A stretch of DNA of 64,000 bases from Candidatus Methylopumilus planktonicus. Its GTDB lineage: Bacteria; Pseudomonadota; Gammaproteobacteria; Burkholderiales; Methylophilaceae. Positions within the stretch are counted from its first letter, which is position 1. The number at the start of each line of letters is the position of its first letter. The notes beneath the pieces are model-generated. The model ran no database searches and was not told the origin of the DNA. It saw only the letters and a list, made by a program, of their open reading frames with translations. Shown piece by piece: positions 42,929-51,291 of the stretch. The stretch covers positions 620,001-684,000 of the forward strand of contig NZ_LN827929.1 of NCBI RefSeq assembly GCF_000981505.1, read 5' to 3'. A program made the position numbers and the translations under genes.

Positions 42929-43539
42929 GAACGCGCCTTCCTTTTCCAGATAGGCTCCTTAACGTCAACTGCGCCTTGATATGGATCACTGAAAGACTGA
43001 AGTGCTTTTAATGCCTCATTAGCATCTTTTCCAGTTTTAATAAGGTAGCTATCAAACCCTGAACGTTTTAAGTAAAACAATTGATCTTGTAAGACGTCTC
43101 CAAAAGCTCTCAATATATTTTTAAATTGATAACGTGTGCGAAGTAAGTTACCTAATGAAAATATACGCCCATCTTGAAATCGTTCCACAAATACAGCAAT
43201 CAGTGGAAATACATTAATGTCTTTTTCTAGAACTAATAAAGCATCTAAGGTTTCATGTGTCGCTACCCACAATGCAATTTCTTTATTTTTAACTCTTACC
43301 TGCAACGTATCGCGATTTTTTAGATATACACTTAATGGCAAAATAATTTTTCCAGCTTGCGGGATAGCTGTTTCATTAATTTGTAAATCCGTAGGAAGTG
43401 ATTCACCAGTTAATTTGAATAAAACAACTTTACCGGCTTGTTTTTTTACTTCTTCATTACCACTAGGAAGTGCTACAAATATCCATTCGTCTTCTACAAT
43501 AGACTGATTAAGAATGAGTTGTGAATTATGCATACACAT
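42925..43539 (-). CDS. DUF934 family protein of sulfate assimilation operons
   Basis: 204 residues from ATG 43539, or 202 from ATG 43533; both starts lie inside the cysI end, so coupling is likely. The C-terminal half (FVERFQDGRIFSLGNLLRTRYQFKN, FGDVLQDQLFYLKRSGFDSY) is the DUF934 signature. These proteins are nearly always encoded between cysI and cysH in proteobacteria and are thought to assist sulfite reductase, but no mechanism can be read here. Four-base overlap with cysH. Confidence 0.9.
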   Translation of the reverse strand: MCMHNSQLILNQSIVEDEWIFVALPSGNEEVKKQAGKVVLFKLTGESLPTDLQINETAIPQAGKIILPLSVYLKNRDTLQVRVKNKEIALWVATHETLDALLVLEKDINVFPLIAVFVERFQDGRIFSLGNLLRTRYQFKNILRAFGDVLQDQLFYLKRSGFDSYLIKTGKDANEALKALQSFSDPYQGAVDVKEPIWKRKARS

Positions 43540-45175
43540 GCTCTTTAAAAGGATTCACACCTAAGCGTCTTACCGTATCAATAAATCCTTCTTCAGGATT
43601 GCGATGTTTGATGTAAACATCAATAAGTTTTTTTACAACCCCTGGCATTTCCTCGGCAGCAAAAGAGGGACCTATCACGGAACCTAAGCTTGCATCATTG
43701 CCTTGTTTGCCACCAATAGTGACTTGATACCATTCAGAGCCATCTTTATCTACACCTAATACGCCGATATGGCCAACATGATGGTGGCCACATGCGTTCA
43801 TACAGCCTGAAATATTAAGCTCTAACTCTCCAATATCATGCAGGTAATCGAGATTATCAAAAGCTTCTTGAATAGACGTTGCAATCGGAATGCTTTTGGC
43901 ATTAGCAAGTGAACAAAAGTCACCGCCAGGGCAACAGATAATGTCTGTTAAAAGACCAACATTGGGCGTTGCTAATTGATGAGCCTTTGCTTTTTCCCAA
44001 ACTTTAAAAATATCTTGTAATTTAACATCTGCTAAAATCAGATTTTGTTCGTGCGATACACGAAGCTCACCAAAGCTATATTGCTCTGCAAGTTCAGCCA
44101 CAATTCTCATTTGGTCTGAGGTCGCATCACCTGGAGCTAAGCCATGCGGTTTTAGGGACAAGGTAATAGCTCGATAACCTTTTTGTTTGTGAAGATGAAC
44201 AGAGCGTTTTGCCCAAGATGCAAAAGCTTTATTATTTTGAATAGCCTCATTAAAGGCATCATCTTGATCTTTTAATTCTTCATAAGGCATGGCTGTGAAA
44301 AATTTTGCAACGCGTTTTAATTCAGCTTCATTAATGGTATTTGGTGAATTTTTTAAATGATGCCATTCCGCTTCCACTTGTTTTTTAAATTCTTCAATAC
44401 CTAAAGCTTTCGCTAAAATTTTAATGCGCGCTTTATAGATGTTGTCTCGCCTTCCATGGAGGTTATAGACGCGAATAATAGCTTCGCAATAAGTAAGCAC
44501 ATGCTCCCACTCGAGATGTTCACGGATAATAGATCCAAGAATAGGGGTTCTACCTAAGCCTCCACCCACCCATACACGAATAGCCATTTTGTGCTCTTGA
44601 TCATAATAAAATTCAAGGCCAATATCGTGGGCTTGAACAATCGCACGATCTTGAAGGCTACCTGATACTGCAATTTTAAATTTACGAGGTAGTAGCGAAA
44701 ACTCAGGGTGGAAGGTGCTCCATTGTCTTAAGATTTCAGCAATCGCTCTTGGATCAATAATTTCATCAGGCGCCACACCTGCAAATTGGTCAGTCGTAAT
44801 GTTACGAATACAATTACCTGATGTTTGAATAGCATGCATTTCAACTTTAGAAAGCTCTTCTAAGATATCAGGCGTCTCTTCCAACTTAGGCCAATTGAGT
44901 TGTAGATTTTGTCTCGTACTAAAGTGACCGTAACCTCGATCAAAGCGATCTGAAATGTCTGCTAACTTACGTAATTGTTTTGATGACAAAAGACCATAAG
45001 GAACCGCAATACGAAGCATAGGTGCGTGACGTTGAATATAAAGACCATTTTGCAAACGAAGTGGTCTAAATTCATCATCGGTAAGCTTGCCGCTTAAGTA
45101 GCGTGATGTCTGATCTCGGAATTGTGCAACTCGCTCATTGACAATGGTTTGATCGATATTATCGTATTGATACAT
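43526..45175 (-). CDS. cysI: Sulfite reductase, sirohaem hemoprotein
   Basis: Six-electron reduction of sulfite to sulfide. The 549-residue protein shows RFDRGYGHFSTRQNLQLNW, TSGNCIRNITTDQFAGV, and the sirohaem/[4Fe-4S] ligands C415-x5-C421 (CCPGGDFC) and C458-x3-C462 (SGCMNACGHHHVGHIG). The family also includes ferredoxin-dependent nitrite reductases; the cys operon decides for sulfite. No cysJ flavoprotein is present, so electrons probably come from ferredoxin or another donor. Confidence 0.94.
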   Translation of the reverse strand: MYQYDNIDQTIVNERVAQFRDQTSRYLSGKLTDDEFRPLRLQNGLYIQRHAPMLRIAVPYGLLSSKQLRKLADISDRFDRGYGHFSTRQNLQLNWPKLEETPDILEELSKVEMHAIQTSGNCIRNITTDQFAGVAPDEIIDPRAIAEILRQWSTFHPEFSLLPRKFKIAVSGSLQDRAIVQAHDIGLEFYYDQEHKMAIRVWVGGGLGRTPILGSIIREHLEWEHVLTYCEAIIRVYNLHGRRDNIYKARIKILAKALGIEEFKKQVEAEWHHLKNSPNTINEAELKRVAKFFTAMPYEELKDQDDAFNEAIQNNKAFASWAKRSVHLHKQKGYRAITLSLKPHGLAPGDATSDQMRIVAELAEQYSFGELRVSHEQNLILADVKLQDIFKVWEKAKAHQLATPNVGLLTDIICCPGGDFCSLANAKSIPIATSIQEAFDNLDYLHDIGELELNISGCMNACGHHHVGHIGVLGVDKDGSEWYQVTIGGKQGNDASLGSVIGPSFAAEEMPGVVKKLIDVYIKHRNPEEGFIDTVRRLGVNPFKEHVYA

Positions 45176-45189
45176 AATTTTTTTAATAC

Positions 45190-45960
45190 TTAATGAAAAA
45201 TAAATTTCTGGCCAACATAGATTAAGATTAAAGCCAATACATAGCGGACAGTTTGTTCGCTGACTCTAGAACTTAAATGACTACCAATATAAATACCTGG
45301 AATTGAGCCGATCAAAAGCACACCTAGAAGAGAGTAATCGACGGTGCCTAGACTGACATGGCCAAGTCCTGCAACAAGTGTCAATGGTACCGCATGCGCT
45401 ATATCAGTTCCAACAATTTTTGTAATGCCTATTCTAGGGTAGATCAGTAATAAAGCTGTGACACCAAGTGCGCCTGCACCTACTGAAGTTAGGGTTACCA
45501 TGCCACCTAGGACTAAACCTAAGAGAATAGTTGCGATTGCGATGGCATTATCTGATTTTAAAAGGGTGACTTTTGATCTTTCAATAAGATAAGGCCTAAA
45601 GATCACAGCGATAGAAGTGAGCAATAGGGCGATACCCAGATAAAATTTGATGATATCGACAGCCCCTGTGGATGTTATATCAATCTGTTTTAAATAGAAC
45701 GTCGTTAAAATTGATGCAGGGATACTGCCAAACATGAGCCTTTTGACAATTTTCCAGTCAATATTGCCCAATTTACCATGGGCAAAAATACCAACAGACT
45801 TAGTCACTGATGCATAAAGTAAATCCGTGCCTACAGCAAGCGCTGGTTTAATATGGAAAAATAAAACAAGGATAGGCGTCATCAATGAACCACCGCCAAC
45901 GCCTGTTAATCCTACAAGAAGACCTACTATAAATCCTGATAATATAAACCCAATATCCAT
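45190..45960 (-). CDS. TauE/SafE-family sulfite/sulfonate exporter-like membrane protein
   Basis: 256-residue protein with about seven to eight helices. GFIVGLLVGLTGVGGGSLMTPIL at the N-terminus and a second glycine-rich repeat in the middle (GLVLGGMVTLTSVGAGALGVTALL) mark the TauE/SafE family. It is the first gene of the cys operon, 14 bases before cysI. The location suggests that it either imports sulfate/sulfite-type anions or relieves sulfite overload; direction is not determinable. Confidence 0.9.
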   Translation of the reverse strand: MDIGFILSGFIVGLLVGLTGVGGGSLMTPILVLFFHIKPALAVGTDLLYASVTKSVGIFAHGKLGNIDWKIVKRLMFGSIPASILTTFYLKQIDITSTGAVDIIKFYLGIALLLTSIAVIFRPYLIERSKVTLLKSDNAIAIATILLGLVLGGMVTLTSVGAGALGVTALLLIYPRIGITKIVGTDIAHAVPLTLVAGLGHVSLGTVDYSLLGVLLIGSIPGIYIGSHLSSRVSEQTVRYVLALILIYVGQKFIFH

Positions 45961-46023
45961 GACGACCCCCTATCAAAAATTAGCTTTTTGGTGCTAAAGT
46001 GAACGTGAATATAGCAAATTTTG

Positions 46024-46043
46024 ATATTATTAATTAATAATAT
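46024..46043. promoter_or_regulatory. Perfect 20-base AT palindrome in the cys/cysB divergent spacer
   Basis: Each half reads ATATTATTAA, forming a perfect 20-base dyad, 43 bases before the cysB start and 64 before the divergent operon. Overlapping it on the right is TATAATATTC, which can serve as a -10 region for cysB. LysR-type regulators commonly bind AT-rich dyads in such spacers, so it is a candidate CysB site; high AT content makes chance palindromes more likely. Confidence 0.4.
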
Positions 46044-46085
46044 AATATTCTACCGTTATACCTTTTAGTTATATTGGAATAAGAC

Positions 46086-47018
46086 ATGAAGCTCCAACAG
46101 TTGCGCTGTATTCATGAGGTGGTCAAAAATGGTTTTAGCATCTCTAAAGCCGCAGAAGCTCTGCATACATCTCAACCAGGGGTTAGTAAACAAATCCAAC
46201 TCTTAGAAGAGGAAGTGGGCCTCCATATTTTCTTAAGACATGGAAAGCGTTTAGTAGGCCTTAGCGAACCTGGGCAACATGTTTACCAACGTATCAATGA
46301 AGTCATACGAGAAATCAAAAGCATCAAACAAGTTAGCGAAGAATTCAGTCAATCAAGCCTTGGTGTGTTAACTATAGCAACAACGCATACGCAAGCACGA
46401 TATAAGCTTCCAAATGTAGTACAAGCTTTTATGAGTAAATATCCTGATGTTAAACTTAATATCCACCAAGGAAACCCGACACAAGTCACTGATCAGGTTG
46501 TGAAAGGTGAGGCTGATATTGGTATTGCGACCGAGTCCATAAGTCATAATGATAAATTATTTTGCTTGCCCTGCTACACATGGAATCGTTGTTTAGTGAT
46601 GCCAGCAAAACACCCACTTGCTAAAGAAAAAACAGTGACGCTCGCTAAGCTTGCCACTTATCCCATCATTACTTATGACTATGCTTTTACAGGTAGCACG
46701 ATTGTGTCAAAAGTTTTTCACGATGCGGGCTTGACGCCCAACATTGTCCTAACAGCGATTGATGCTGACGTGATTAAAACATATGTAAACCTGGGTTTAG
46801 GCGTAGGATTAATTGCGCAAATGGCATACGACCCTAAAAGAGACCAGGGTCTAGTAAGTATTGACGTGAGTCATTTATTTCCTACAAGTACAACCTATCT
46901 AGGTATAAGGCGCGACGTATTTTTAAGAGGTTTCATGTATGATTTTATTGAAATGTTTATACCAGAATATCCAAAACAGATCGTTAAGAAACTTATGTTA
47001 GATCAGGAAAATATTTAA
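46086..47018 (+). CDS. cysB: LysR-family transcriptional regulator, CysB type
   Basis: 310 residues: N-terminal winged helix (MKLQQLRCIHEVVKNGFSISKAAEALHTSQPGVSKQIQLLEEE) given here only for positions 1-43 by its key parts LRCIHEV and TSQPGVSKQI, then a periplasmic-binding-type effector domain. The LHTSQPGVSKQI recognition helix and the C-terminal YLGIRRDVFLRGFMYDFI are CysB/Cbl hallmarks. CysB activates sulfate assimilation when sulfur is limiting, with N-acetylserine as inducer in enterics. Divergent from the cys operon, which supports autologous control. Confidence 0.9.
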   Translation: MKLQQLRCIHEVVKNGFSISKAAEALHTSQPGVSKQIQLLEEEVGLHIFLRHGKRLVGLSEPGQHVYQRINEVIREIKSIKQVSEEFSQSSLGVLTIATTHTQARYKLPNVVQAFMSKYPDVKLNIHQGNPTQVTDQVVKGEADIGIATESISHNDKLFCLPCYTWNRCLVMPAKHPLAKEKTVTLAKLATYPIITYDYAFTGSTIVSKVFHDAGLTPNIVLTAIDADVIKTYVNLGLGVGLIAQMAYDPKRDQGLVSIDVSHLFPTSTTYLGIRRDVFLRGFMYDFIEMFIPEYPKQIVKKLMLDQENI

Positions 47019-47029
47019 TTGGAGGCTTT

Positions 47030-48685
47030 ATGAAATCTGATGGAGAAATTAACCAAGCAGCACCATTAAAGTCGATTGATGAGATAGTCAAGTCACTTGA
47101 TATCAAAATAGACGACTTAAATTTTTATGGTCCGTATCAAGCTAAATTAAAGCCTTCTTTCATCAACACCTTAAAAGAACCCAAGACAGCTAAATTAATT
47201 CTAGTTTCTGCCATGAGTCCTACTCCTGCAGGCGAAGGAAAAACAACCACCACGATTGGTTTGGCTGATGCACTTTTTTTAATTGGTAAAAAATCAGTCG
47301 CGTGTCTTCGCGAACCTTCTTTAGGCCCCGTCTTTGGAATGAAAGGGGGTGCAACAGGCGGCGGTTATGCGCAAGTGGCACCTATGGATAATATTAATTT
47401 ACATTTCACAGGCGACTTTCATGCTATTACATCTGCTAATAATCTTTTAGCAGCTTTGATTGACAATCATATACATCACGGCAATGCACTCAATATTGAT
47501 ACCAACCAAATTTCTTTTAAGCGATGCCTTGATATGAATGACCGTGCTTTAAGACATGTCGAATTAAAGCTTGGGCAAAATCATCGAGATACAGGGTTCG
47601 ATATTACAAGCGCAAGTGAAGTAATGGCCATTCTTTGTTTAGCAGAGTCATTAGAAGATCTTCAATATCGACTAGGAGAGATTGAAGTTGCAAAAAGAAA
47701 AGATGGCGTATCTGTTTGTGCAAAGGACTTAAAAGCAGAAGGCGCAATGACAGCCTTATTGAAAGATGCGTTTCAACCTAATCTGGTTCAAACATTGCAT
47801 GGGACACCAGCTTTTATTCATGGCGGTCCATTTGCTAATATTGCGCATGGATGTAACTCAGTCATCGCCACAAAAACGGCATTGAAATTAGCTGATTATG
47901 TGGTGACAGAAGCAGGCTTTGGTGCAGACCTAGGCGCTGAAAAATTCATTGATATCAAATGTAGACAGTCGGGTATCAAGCCTGACATTATTGTCTTAGT
48001 CGCGACCATTCGCGCACTCAAATTTCATGGTGGTATCAGCGTTCCTGAATTAAATCATGAAAACTTAAAAGCACTCGAACTTGGGTTTAATAACTTAAAG
48101 CGTCATATCGAAAATTGCTCACAACATTTTGGACTTGATGTCGTAGTTTCAATCAATAAATTTAATTCTGATACAGAAAAAGAAATGACATGGCTTCAAA
48201 GCGCAATAGATAAGTTGGGATTTAAAGCAATCCTTTGTTCGCATTGGTCGGATGGCGCTATAGGGGCTAAGGATTTAGCTAATGCTGTTTTAGAAAAATT
48301 AGCAAAACCTAAATCTTGTAAATTTTTATATGAAGATCATTTAAGTTTAAAAGAAAAAATTACTACAATCGCTTTAAAATTATATCGTTCAAAAGAAGTT
48401 GAGTTTTCTGAAAGCGCCTTACAAAAACTATTATTGCTTGAAAAAAACTATTCAAGCTTTCCTGTCTGTATTGCGAAGACGCCTTTTTCGTTTTCAAGTG
48501 ATCCTAAAGCACATGGTGCCCCTGAAAATCATACACTCATGATAAGAGAATTAAGGCTATCAAGAGGCGCTGGTTTTGTAGTGGCGATTTGTGGGGATCT
48601 TATGACGATCCCAGGCCTTCCTAAAGTCCCCGCAAGTGAAAATATAATTGTAAATGCACAAGGTCTTATCGAAGGATTGAATTGA
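47030..48685 (+). CDS. fhs: Formate-tetrahydrofolate ligase
   Basis: Joins formate to tetrahydrofolate with ATP to give 10-formyl-THF, or runs in reverse to yield ATP. The 551-residue enzyme has the P-loop PTPAGEGKTTTTIGL, LREPSLGPVFGMKGGATGGG, FTGDFHAITSANNLLAAL and EAGFGADLGAEKF. In methylotrophs it links formate with assimilatory C1-folates. A GGAGG site precedes the ATG. It begins 11 bases after the cysB-type gene, an unusual partner that suggests shared transcription. Confidence 0.97.
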   Translation: MKSDGEINQAAPLKSIDEIVKSLDIKIDDLNFYGPYQAKLKPSFINTLKEPKTAKLILVSAMSPTPAGEGKTTTTIGLADALFLIGKKSVACLREPSLGPVFGMKGGATGGGYAQVAPMDNINLHFTGDFHAITSANNLLAALIDNHIHHGNALNIDTNQISFKRCLDMNDRALRHVELKLGQNHRDTGFDITSASEVMAILCLAESLEDLQYRLGEIEVAKRKDGVSVCAKDLKAEGAMTALLKDAFQPNLVQTLHGTPAFIHGGPFANIAHGCNSVIATKTALKLADYVVTEAGFGADLGAEKFIDIKCRQSGIKPDIIVLVATIRALKFHGGISVPELNHENLKALELGFNNLKRHIENCSQHFGLDVVVSINKFNSDTEKEMTWLQSAIDKLGFKAILCSHWSDGAIGAKDLANAVLEKLAKPKSCKFLYEDHLSLKEKITTIALKLYRSKEVEFSESALQKLLLLEKNYSSFPVCIAKTPFSFSSDPKAHGAPENHTLMIRELRLSRGAGFVVAICGDLMTIPGLPKVPASENIIVNAQGLIEGLN

Positions 48686-48689
48686 GGGA

Positions 48690-49271
48690 ATGAATTGTTT
48701 TAAAAGTATTGCATCACAAGAACAAACGATTCAAAAGTCTAGGTTTATTGGATATACCTTCATAGGTGAAACAAAACATGATATTTTGCGTACCCTACAA
48801 TCCATAGCTAGAGAACATCCCCATGGAAGTCACTTAGCTTTCGCTTATCAACTCAAAACAGACCATGGATTTGAGCCTTATTACTCTGATGCAGGGGAGC
48901 CCTCAGGTACAGCTGGTAAACCTCTATTGCAATTGATCGATGTCCACCAAATTGTGGGTGGAGGAATTGGCGTAATTCGTTATTATGGCGGCATTAATTT
49001 AGGCACAGGAGGCCTCACAAGGGCTTATGGTGGTACAGGAAAACTTGCTTTAGCTCATTCCGTCATTGAGCCATATGTAGAATATATTAAATTAAAATTA
49101 ACTATAAATTACAATGAGTTAGATAACTATACTCATGTAATTTATTCAATGAATGGAAGTATTTTAGATAAAGTTTTTGATGAAAAAGTAAGTCTTTCGA
49201 TAAGGCTTCCCGAAGGAGAATTCGGTAAATTAAAAGCACGTTTTCCGACGACAGAAATACATGATTATTAA
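48690..49271 (+). CDS. yigZ: YigZ/IMPACT family protein
   Basis: 193 residues with the UPF0029 N-terminal signature SRFIGYTFIG, HPHGSHLAFAYQL, and DAGEPSGTAGKPLLQ plus VVRYYGG-like GVIRYYGGINLGTGGL. The family is conserved from bacteria to humans (IMPACT is a translation regulator); the bacterial role is not settled. It follows fhs after four bases with GAGGGA as ribosome site, so it is part of the same operon. Confidence 0.9.
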   Translation: MNCFKSIASQEQTIQKSRFIGYTFIGETKHDILRTLQSIAREHPHGSHLAFAYQLKTDHGFEPYYSDAGEPSGTAGKPLLQLIDVHQIVGGGIGVIRYYGGINLGTGGLTRAYGGTGKLALAHSVIEPYVEYIKLKLTINYNELDNYTHVIYSMNGSILDKVFDEKVSLSIRLPEGEFGKLKARFPTTEIHDY

Positions 49272-49321
49272 TATGGTTAATCTTATAAAAACCTTAAAAA
49301 AACATCCGTTATAATCGATGT

Positions 49322-50503
49322 ATGCTTAATTTTATTCTGATTCTTCTCGTTCTCCTGTGTGCTTTAGCTGCCTATTTGTTATGGCGCTTTCAAAACCAAT
49401 CTCCTGAAGCGGGAACATTAAAGGCGCTTGAAGAAAAACATCGGGAAATGATTGTAGGTTTGAACGATAGTTTAAATAAGTTGACCGATCGTCTTAACGT
49501 GACATTTTCCGAACAAGGAAAGATACAAGGTGAAATTATTCGTGACACCATGGATAACGCCACCAACCAATTGAAAAATTTGCTTAATATGAGATTACAA
49601 GATATTGATAGCAAGGTTAAAGAAAGTTTGGAAGAGGGCTTTAAAAAAACTAACGATACATTCGATCGCGTGATGAAACAACTCTCTACGATTGATGAGG
49701 CGCAAAAAAAGATCGATGGCCTCACCAGCAATATTGTGAGCTTTCAGGAGTTGCTAGGCGATAAAAAATCTAGAGGGGCATTTGGTGAAGTGCAGCTTGA
49801 AGGTCTTGTTCGCAATGCGTTACCACCCGACGCATTTTCAATGCAACATACATTATCGAATGGCAATCGAGCAGATTGCGTTCTATTTTTACCTGAACCA
49901 ACAGGCAGTGTTGCAATTGATTCTAAATTTCCATTGGAAAGTTATAGAAGAATGCTGGATACCAGCTTACCGCCAGATGAAATTAAAAATGCGCAAAAGC
50001 AGTTTAAGCTTGATATCAAAAAACATATTCATGATATCGCGAGTAAATATATTATTTCCAATGAGACTTCAGATGGCGCGGTCATGTTTATTCCTGCTGA
50101 GGCCGTTTTTGCGGAGATCCATGCTTACCACTCTGATTTGATAGAGGAGGCAATGAGTCAAAGAGTATGGATTGTATCCCCTACAACACTTATGGCTGTG
50201 CTGAATACTGCAAGAGCTGTATTAAAAGATGTTGAAACGCGCAAACAAGTCCATATCATTAAAGCGGAGCTTGGAAGACTTGGGCAGGAATTTGAGCGAT
50301 TCGATATGCGTATGAAAAAATTAGCTGACAACATCAGGCAAGCTCATGAGCACGCTCAAGATGTTCATGTCACAAGTCAAAAAATATCTAGACGCTTTTC
50401 TCAAATTGAACGCGTGGAATTGAAAGATGATCCGAATGCGCTATTAGAATTTGAAGAAGAAATGCTTGCAAAACAAGAAGAGCAAAATAAAGATGAGAGT
50501 TAA
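49322..50503 (+). CDS. rmuC: RmuC-family DNA recombination protein
   Basis: 393 residues: N-terminal membrane helix (about 2-20), a long coiled coil (about 30-135), and a PD-(D/E)XK-like nuclease core with VQLEGLVRNALPP, ADCVLFLPEPTGSVAIDSKFPLESY and YVSPTTLMAV-like WIVSPTTLMAVLNTARAV. E. coli RmuC limits recombination between inverted repeats. The final codons overlap moaD by 11 bases. Confidence 0.92.
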   Translation: MLNFILILLVLLCALAAYLLWRFQNQSPEAGTLKALEEKHREMIVGLNDSLNKLTDRLNVTFSEQGKIQGEIIRDTMDNATNQLKNLLNMRLQDIDSKVKESLEEGFKKTNDTFDRVMKQLSTIDEAQKKIDGLTSNIVSFQELLGDKKSRGAFGEVQLEGLVRNALPPDAFSMQHTLSNGNRADCVLFLPEPTGSVAIDSKFPLESYRRMLDTSLPPDEIKNAQKQFKLDIKKHIHDIASKYIISNETSDGAVMFIPAEAVFAEIHAYHSDLIEEAMSQRVWIVSPTTLMAVLNTARAVLKDVETRKQVHIIKAELGRLGQEFERFDMRMKKLADNIRQAHEHAQDVHVTSQKISRRFSQIERVELKDDPNALLEFEEEMLAKQEEQNKDES

Positions 50504-50750
50504 GTTATTTTATTTTGCAAAAGTGAGGGAAGCGCTTGGTGTTGATCGAGAAGAAATAGATCTCGTGAGCAGTATTGAAACAGTCGCTGACTTAGTAGAT
50601 TTTTTAAAAGGTAGGGGTAGTGCTTGGCATACTACCTTTAGTGAGGTTTCGTCAATCAGAATGGCAGTCAATCAGGAAATAGTAGAAGATGGTCACGCGA
50701 TTAGAGCCAATGATGAAGTTGCCTTTTTCCCTCCTATCACAGGTGGTTGA
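50493..50750 (+). CDS. moaD: Molybdopterin synthase sulfur-carrier subunit
   Basis: 85-residue ubiquitin-like protein that donates sulfur from a C-terminal thiocarboxylate. I chose ATG 50493 (MRVKLFYFAKVREALGV); a longer frame from 50451 overlaps rmuC. The C-terminus ends FFPPITGG, the di-glycine tail needed for adenylation. Its stop is followed two bases later by the moaE ATG. Confidence 0.94.
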   Translation: MRVKLFYFAKVREALGVDREEIDLVSSIETVADLVDFLKGRGSAWHTTFSEVSSIRMAVNQEIVEDGHAIRANDEVAFFPPITGG

Positions 50751-50752
50751 TT

Positions 50753-51211
50753 ATGACAGTGCATATTCAAGAAGGCCTATTTGATTTATACACCATCGCC
50801 CAAAAACTAAAAAAACTACATAATAGCGGTGCTTCAGTTACCTTTGAAGGTTATGTGAGAGATTTTGATCTGGAGCAGGATAAGTTGGACGTGCTTGAAT
50901 TAGAGCACTATCCTGGTATGACTGAAAAAGCATTATTAGATATTGAATTATTAGCATCTCAACGATGGAATTTAGATGATGTTTATATTGTGCATCGATA
51001 TGGCAAATTGAAAGTAGGTGAGCCTATTGTTGGTATTATTGTATTTTCAAAACACCGAAAAGAGGCGTTTCAGGCCTGTCATTTTATTATCGATTTTCTA
51101 AAAACGGATGCCCCTTTTTGGAAGAAAGAGATTACCAACCAAAAATCATACTGGGTGGAGGCTAAGAAGTTAGATGATGAAGAAAAGAAGAAGTGGAATT
51201 TAATTTTATAA
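50753..51211 (+). CDS. moaE: Molybdopterin synthase catalytic subunit
   Basis: 152 residues from ATG 50753 (a TTG at 50747 would add two). Together with MoaD it inserts two sulfurs into cyclic pyranopterin phosphate to form molybdopterin. Signatures are GASVTFEGYVRDFDLEQ, LELEHYPGMTEKAL, YIVHRYGKLKVGEPIVGI and PFWKKEITNQKSYWVEA with the catalytic lysine. Likely end users are Mo enzymes such as formate dehydrogenase, not in this window. Confidence 0.94.
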   Translation: MTVHIQEGLFDLYTIAQKLKKLHNSGASVTFEGYVRDFDLEQDKLDVLELEHYPGMTEKALLDIELLASQRWNLDDVYIVHRYGKLKVGEPIVGIIVFSKHRKEAFQACHFIIDFLKTDAPFWKKEITNQKSYWVEAKKLDDEEKKKWNLIL

Positions 51212-51267
51212 TTAATACATATACTTATGTATACAATTTAAAGTTAAATATTAAAAAATAAAAGCCT

Positions 51268-51291
51268 ATGAAAGTGATGTTATACCTATGA
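51268..51291 (+). other. Seven-codon leader frame overlapping the galU start
   Basis: ATG 51268 opens a frame of seven codons (MKVMLYL) that stops at TGA 51289-51291, overlapping the galU ATG as ATGA. The sequence around both starts is a near-copy: CCTATGAAAG at 51265 and again at 51285. Neither start has a clear Shine-Dalgarno sequence. It may be a coupling leader or simply a local 20-base-spaced duplication. Confidence 0.3.

Noticed and set aside
49390..49731. 113-codon minus-strand frame inside rmuC
   Set aside because: It mirrors the coiled-coil coding region; the serine/phenylalanine-rich composition is typical of an antisense shadow.
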